Shown here: positions 6,598 through 9,245 of the stretch, piece after piece
Numbering within the stretch: position 1 is the first letter of the stretch
How the letters are laid out: every line of letters starts with the position of its first letter
Position numbers and translations under genes: made by a program
NCBI GenBank assembly: GCA_945937855.1
Contig: CAMEUC010000038.1
Location: 1-9,245 of the forward strand
Direction: 5' to 3'
DNA: 9,245 nt
From: an uncultured Clostridium sp.
Lineage (GTDB): Bacteria; Bacillota; Clostridia; TANB77; CAG-508
The notes under the pieces: generated by a model
Told to the model about the DNA's origin: nothing
What the model saw: only the letters and a program-made list of their open reading frames with translations
The model's database searches: none

Positions 6598-7050
6598 TTA
6601 TTCTTCACTGTTTATATCTTTTATTAATTCTAATTGCGATATTAATAGTGATTCCATTTTTGCTTTATAAACATCAAATTGTCTTTTTATGTCATCTAAT
6701 TCTTTTTGTTTCATAGTAACTTGCAAGTTCAATTCATCTACTGATTGTTTTGCTTTTGCTTCTGCGTCTTTTATTATTTGCTCTGCTTGTTTTTTTGCAA
6801 CTTCTTGTATTTCATCTGCTGTTTTTTGCGCTATTACTAATGTACTTTGTAAAGTAGATTCTATATTTTTATATTGCCCAACATCATTATTTAATTCTTC
6901 TGCATTTGCTTTTAACGCTGCATTCTCTTTGTATAGTTTTTCATATGATACTGTAAGTTCATCTAAAAAGTCATCTACTTCATTTACATTATATCCATTT
7001 ACCATTTGTTTGGCAAATTTTTTATTTTCTATATCTAGTGGTGTTATCAT
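6598..7050 (-). CDS. divIVA: DivIVA-family cell-division/polarity protein
   Basis: DivIVA proteins are coiled-coil scaffolds that bind curved membrane at the septum and poles. The 150-residue protein starts with the family signature MITPLDIENKKF, then GYNVNEVDDFLDEL (19-32). Near-continuous coiled coil follows to the end (about 30-145; runs such as KKQAEQIIKDAEAKAKQ). The start at 7050 follows AAAAGGAG with a ten-base spacer; an upstream in-frame extension lies in the structured repeat and is rejected. The short loop that in B. subtilis DivIVA reads SFRGY, with membrane-inserting Phe17 and Arg18, here reads QMVNGY: one residue longer and without Phe/Arg. Structured repeat copy C sits in its leader, sepF is upstream, and a terminator closes the unit. 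Confidence 0.92.
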   Translation of the reverse strand: MITPLDIENKKFAKQMVNGYNVNEVDDFLDELTVSYEKLYKENAALKANAEELNNDVGQYKNIESTLQSTLVIAQKTADEIQEVAKKQAEQIIKDAEAKAKQSVDELNLQVTMKQKELDDIKRQFDVYKAKMESLLISQLELIKDINSEE

Positions 7051-7082
7051 AATTTTTTCGCTCCTTTTTCTTATATCTTTCC

Positions 7083-7224
7083 GCCCAATCTCGTCGGGGT
7101 TTATATATTTTAATTCGCTCATTTCTTCCCACCGGTGCTGTAACAAGGCTTACGCCTTTAACAGCCCACGGCGGTCCCCACGAGGAAAGTCGCTTTTAAA
7201 ATATATAAAGCCCCTGCGTTGGGC
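7083..7224 (-). repeat. structured repeat copy C (candidate 5'-UTR RNA element) ahead of divIVA
   Basis: On the minus strand P1 is GCCCA/TGGGC. The internal loop is identical to copies A and B. The A/T stem (GGGG-TTTATATATTTTAA type) is one pair longer than in copy A, and the GC-rich inner hairpin matches copy A. Against copy A I count six substitutions and two single-base insertions. Four of the substitutions and both insertions are paired changes that keep the stems intact. The element ends 32 bases before the divIVA ATG and starts about 35 bases after the sepF terminator hairpin. No convincing promoter is visible in that gap. Confidence 0.87.
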
Positions 7225-7259
7225 TAACAAGCATCTAAAAATATTTATGTTTTTTAAAA

Positions 7260-7280
7260 GGGCAGAGATGAATTCTGCCC
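7260..7280 (-). terminator. intrinsic terminator after sepF
   Basis: GGGCAGA (minus strand, 7280-7274) pairs with TCTGCCC (7266-7260) through seven base pairs around a seven-base loop, and UUUU follows. It lies six bases past the sepF stop. The U-run is short, so some read-through into divIVA is plausible. Confidence 0.7.
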
Positions 7281-7286
7281 ATGTTT

Positions 7287-7751
7287 TTAGTTGTTTCTAA
7301 GCCATGATACTGATACTTTATTTTTTAATTCTTCTCTTGCTAAATCACTAGCTATATCGTAATTAACAGGTGCAACTAGAAATATAGCATTTGAAACTTT
7401 TTGCATATGTCCATCTAAAGCATTTACTGCTCCAGCTACGAAGTCTATAATTCTTCTTGCAACATCTTTATTTACATACTCTAAATTTATTATTACAGAT
7501 TTTCTTTCTTTTAAGTATCCACATATTTCTTCTGATTGTTCAAAAGATGTTGGTTGTGTAATAACCATTTTTACTTGTTGAACTTGTGGCATGTTTATCA
7601 CTTTATTTCTTTTGAAAAATCCTCTTTCTTCAACTTCTTCTTCGTTCTCTGTATCACTTTCATATTCATTCATTTCTTCTTCGTAATCTTCCTGCCCATT
7701 AGTTTCTACTCCTAAAAAGTCTAACACTTTATTTACTATTGCAACTGCCAT
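7287..7751 (-). CDS. sepF: SepF cell-division protein (FtsZ membrane anchor)
   Basis: SepF polymerises into rings that bundle and anchor FtsZ at the division site. The 154-residue protein has the expected parts. Residues 1-14 (MAVAIVNKVLDFLG) form an N-terminal amphipathic membrane helix. An acidic, disordered linker follows (about 17-45, rich in Glu and Asp). The SepF fold runs from about 52 to 150 and includes VKMVITQPTSFEQSEEICGYL, a VIINLEYVNKDVARRIIDFVAGAV core and the IFLVAPVNYDI strand. The start is preceded by TAGGAGGTT. It has its own promoter and terminator and lies between a HlyD-like gene and divIVA. The YggS-like gene common next to sepF in Firmicutes is absent. Confidence 0.95.
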   Translation of the reverse strand: MAVAIVNKVLDFLGVETNGQEDYEEEMNEYESDTENEEEVEERGFFKRNKVINMPQVQQVKMVITQPTSFEQSEEICGYLKERKSVIINLEYVNKDVARRIIDFVAGAVNALDGHMQKVSNAIFLVAPVNYDIASDLAREELKNKVSVSWLRNN

Positions 7752-7790
7752 TTTTTAACCTCCTAAAATTTTCCTTGGTAATTTACTGTA

Positions 7791-7820
7791 ATATTAATAC
7801 AAAACCTTTTAAATTGTCAA
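7791..7820 (-). promoter_or_regulatory. promoter for sepF
   Basis: TTGACA (7815-7820) is followed after 18 bases by TAATAT (7791-7796) on the minus strand. The predicted start near 7784 leaves a leader of about 33 bases before the sepF ATG, which carries AGGAGG. The consensus -35 makes this the second-best promoter in the window. Confidence 0.7.
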
Positions 7821-7873
7821 TAGTTTTTTTGCTTGTCTTTGATTTATCATCTTTCTGTAACATTTTTGTAATA

Positions 7874-9118
7874 TTATTTCAATTCTGGGTTGACAATTAT
7901 TTCATCATATAATTTTATTGTTTTCATGCTATTTATCTCTTCTGTTGTATATCCTAATTCAACTAAATCCTCTGAACTATAGTTATCTATTATACAATAT
8001 TTGTCATTTTCCTTTAATATATTCACCAAAATTTTTTGTGAGTCTGCATTTTTCTTTCGCATAACATAGCTTTGTCCATTTTCATATAAAATAGAACTTT
8101 TTGGTACCATAAGTCCTGTATAACTCCACCAAATTACATCTAACGATATTTTTCTATAATTTATTAGTTTTTCTACTCCATCTGTTATTTTAAATATTAC
8201 AAGAATATCATTGTTTTCTTCTTTTATTTTATATACCGTTGCTTTTATCTCTTCTTGATTAGGAAGTCTTAAATTTACAGTTTTTCCTTCTTTTGCTGTA
8301 TTTAAAACATCCTTATTAAATCCAACTGCTATGTAACATTCAAAATTATTTATTATTTTAGCTTTATTTGTGCTTTTCCCCACTATTTGTCCAGTTGTAA
8401 GATTCAAATTTTCTAAATCTTCCAAACTTAAGTTATCAATGTTACTTAATGAAAGCTTTTCTTCTAAATTATCTATTCTATATGAAACAATGCCACTAGT
8501 ATCACTATATACATACTCTGTTCCATTTGTTAATTGTTCCTCTAAAGAATTTCTTTGTGCTATTAAATTATTTATATATACTCCTGCAGCGCTCAAACTT
8601 CCTGCAATCTTGGCTTTTTTTACTATATAATCATTTATATTATTTTTATGTTCTATTATATATTGCATATTGTTTTGATTTTTTAAATCCATTATTTCAT
8701 TTTCTATTTGGCTTTCTATTGCTTTTACATCACTAGGAAGCAGATCCTTTCGCCCAAGTAATGCTTCTTGTATTTGATTATTTAAATCATCTATTTGTTT
8801 TGTAATTTCTTCTTGGTTAACATTATAATACTTAAATATTGGTTGTTTTGCAGCAACTCTTTCCCCTTCATTTTTTATAGGTTCTATTGTGTTTCCTTCA
8901 TATGTACTTTCCATTATTTGTTCATCTCTAATTACATACCCAACTTTACTTATTTGTGAAGATATTGTACTTTCTTTTAATATAAAAGTATCTGTTGGCG
9001 AGCTTACTAAAGAGATAATTATATATAAGCAATAAGCAATTGCACATATTATTATTGTTAATATAAATGTATCTCGTATTTGTTTTTTTAATTTTTGGTT
9101 TTTTGCTTTTTTAGCCAA
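7874..9118 (-). CDS. HlyD-like membrane protein (barrel-sandwich plus coiled coil)
   Basis: The protein has 414 residues. The start chosen is TTG at 9118, because AAAGGAG lies seven bases upstream; a longer frame up to 9184 has no ribosome site and is rejected. Residues 1-16 are basic (MAKKAKNQKLKKQIRD) and 17-38 form one transmembrane helix, leaving the rest outside. About 57-98 (GYVIRDEQ, EGERVAAKQPIFKYY) look like the first half of a lipoyl/barrel-sandwich domain. About 102-200 are coiled-coil-like helices, and about 204-250 (SGIVSYRID, TTGQIVGK) the second half. About 258-414 form beta-rich adaptor domains. Such proteins occur beside sepF in Clostridia. No ABC transporter is nearby, so a division- or envelope-linked role is more likely than export, but the exact role is unknown. 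Confidence 0.75.
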   Translation of the reverse strand: MAKKAKNQKLKKQIRDTFILTIIICAIAYCLYIIISLVSSPTDTFILKESTISSQISKVGYVIRDEQIMESTYEGNTIEPIKNEGERVAAKQPIFKYYNVNQEEITKQIDDLNNQIQEALLGRKDLLPSDVKAIESQIENEIMDLKNQNNMQYIIEHKNNINDYIVKKAKIAGSLSAAGVYINNLIAQRNSLEEQLTNGTEYVYSDTSGIVSYRIDNLEEKLSLSNIDNLSLEDLENLNLTTGQIVGKSTNKAKIINNFECYIAVGFNKDVLNTAKEGKTVNLRLPNQEEIKATVYKIKEENNDILVIFKITDGVEKLINYRKISLDVIWWSYTGLMVPKSSILYENGQSYVMRKKNADSQKILVNILKENDKYCIIDNYSSEDLVELGYTTEEINSMKTIKLYDEIIVNPELK

Positions 9119-9160
9119 GATAATTCTCCTTTTTATTATATTAATTAGATAAATTGTAGT
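9119..9160 (-). promoter_or_regulatory. leader with ribosome site and weak promoter for the HlyD-like gene
   Basis: AAAAAGGAG precedes the TTG start by seven bases. Upstream on the minus strand TAATAT and the overlapping TATAAT form a -10-like run. A TTGCAA 17 bases before TAATAT could be the -35, but it forms part of the neighbouring hairpin. Confidence 0.35.
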
Positions 9161-9184
9161 TTGCAAAAGCGTTGGCTTTTGCAA
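9161..9184. repeat. perfect 10-bp inverted repeat (hairpin)
   Basis: TTGCAAAAGC and GCTTTTGCAA pair completely around the four-base loop GTTG. No U-run follows on either strand, so this is not a convincing intrinsic terminator. It marks the boundary between the A/T-rich leader of the HlyD-like gene and the more GC-rich sequence at the window edge. Confidence 0.6.
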
Positions 9185-9245
9185 CTGAAGTGAAAAGTGC
9201 GAGGTGTGATTTTCGGGTGATTTCTTCGAAGATTTGCCCTTACCA
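9185..9245. other. GC-richer edge sequence of unknown nature
   Basis: By count 27 of 61 bases are G or C, well above the neighbouring leader. It contains the palindrome TCTTCGAAGA (9223-9232). It continues directly from the 9161-9184 hairpin and could be part of a dispersed intergenic repeat or an upstream gene's end. It runs off the window, so nothing more can be said. Confidence 0.3.

Noticed and set aside
7083..7224. Plus-strand GAGGAAAGTC in copy C resembling the RNase P conserved region, and the GTGGGGACCGCCG stretch resembling a T-box
   Set aside because: The first match is not kept in copy A (GAGGAAATTC), the rest of RNase P is absent, and the second lacks the T-box consensus and a following terminator.
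2774..7224. Hammerhead ribozyme reading of CCGACGAGAT (similar to CUGANGAG)
   Set aside because: The core C-U is changed, there is no GAAA strand or third stem at the junction, and the fold is a two-strand internal loop.
2774..7224. CRISPR array or tandem repeat
   Set aside because: The three copies are kilobases apart and separated by genes, with no regular spacers.
9119..9184. Extension of the HlyD-like protein to a TTG at 9184
   Set aside because: It has no Shine-Dalgarno and translates through the 9161-9184 hairpin. The TTG at 9118 has AAAGGAG at proper spacing and gives a typical basic start before the membrane helix.

Overview
The window is a low-GC, almost wholly minus-strand chromosomal stretch. 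Gene content (SepF and DivIVA, a T-box-controlled valyl-tRNA synthetase, an HD-type CCA-adding enzyme, strong AGGAGG ribosome sites, A/T-ending codons) points to a Firmicute. The style of the prepilin/GLUG/C-type-lectin surface protein suggests an uncultured gut-type Clostridia. This placement is inference, not measured.

Layout in transcription order (right to left, all minus strand). (1) 9118-7874 is a HlyD-like membrane protein starting at TTG. (2) 7751-7287 is sepF, with its own promoter and a terminator. (3) 7224-7083 is structured repeat copy C, directly followed by divIVA (7050-6598) and a terminator. (4) A 183-base gap holds a perfect -10 box, an inverted repeat and a possible Shine-Dalgarno-masking pair; it leads into cca (6414-5173). 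(5) 5136-5035 is structured repeat copy B, directly followed by a 565-residue prepilin-like/GLUG/C-type-lectin-fold protein (4993-3296). The last 100 bases of that gene have the composition and codon pattern of a diversity-generating retroelement variable region. (6) A valS promoter and Val T-box leader (about 3200-2955) are followed by structured repeat copy A (2913-2774) and then valS (2740-58). valS is interrupted by a one-base insertion at 1996-1997.

The housekeeping logic is ordinary: a division/cell-envelope block (HlyD-like, SepF, DivIVA) next to tRNA maturation (Cca) and tRNA charging (ValRS). The YggS, YggT and YlmH genes that often accompany sepF and divIVA in Firmicutes are not seen here.

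Two things stand out. The first is a three-copy RNA-like element on the transcribed strand, each copy ending 32-41 bases before a start codon. Its closing stem differs in sequence in every copy but always pairs, and it keeps an invariant internal loop (ACGCA opposite GACGAGAT). I cannot assign it to a known riboswitch, ribozyme or leader class. The second is the probable hypervariable 3' end of the C-type-lectin gene. Neither a reverse transcriptase nor a template repeat lies in the window, so that system is only half visible.
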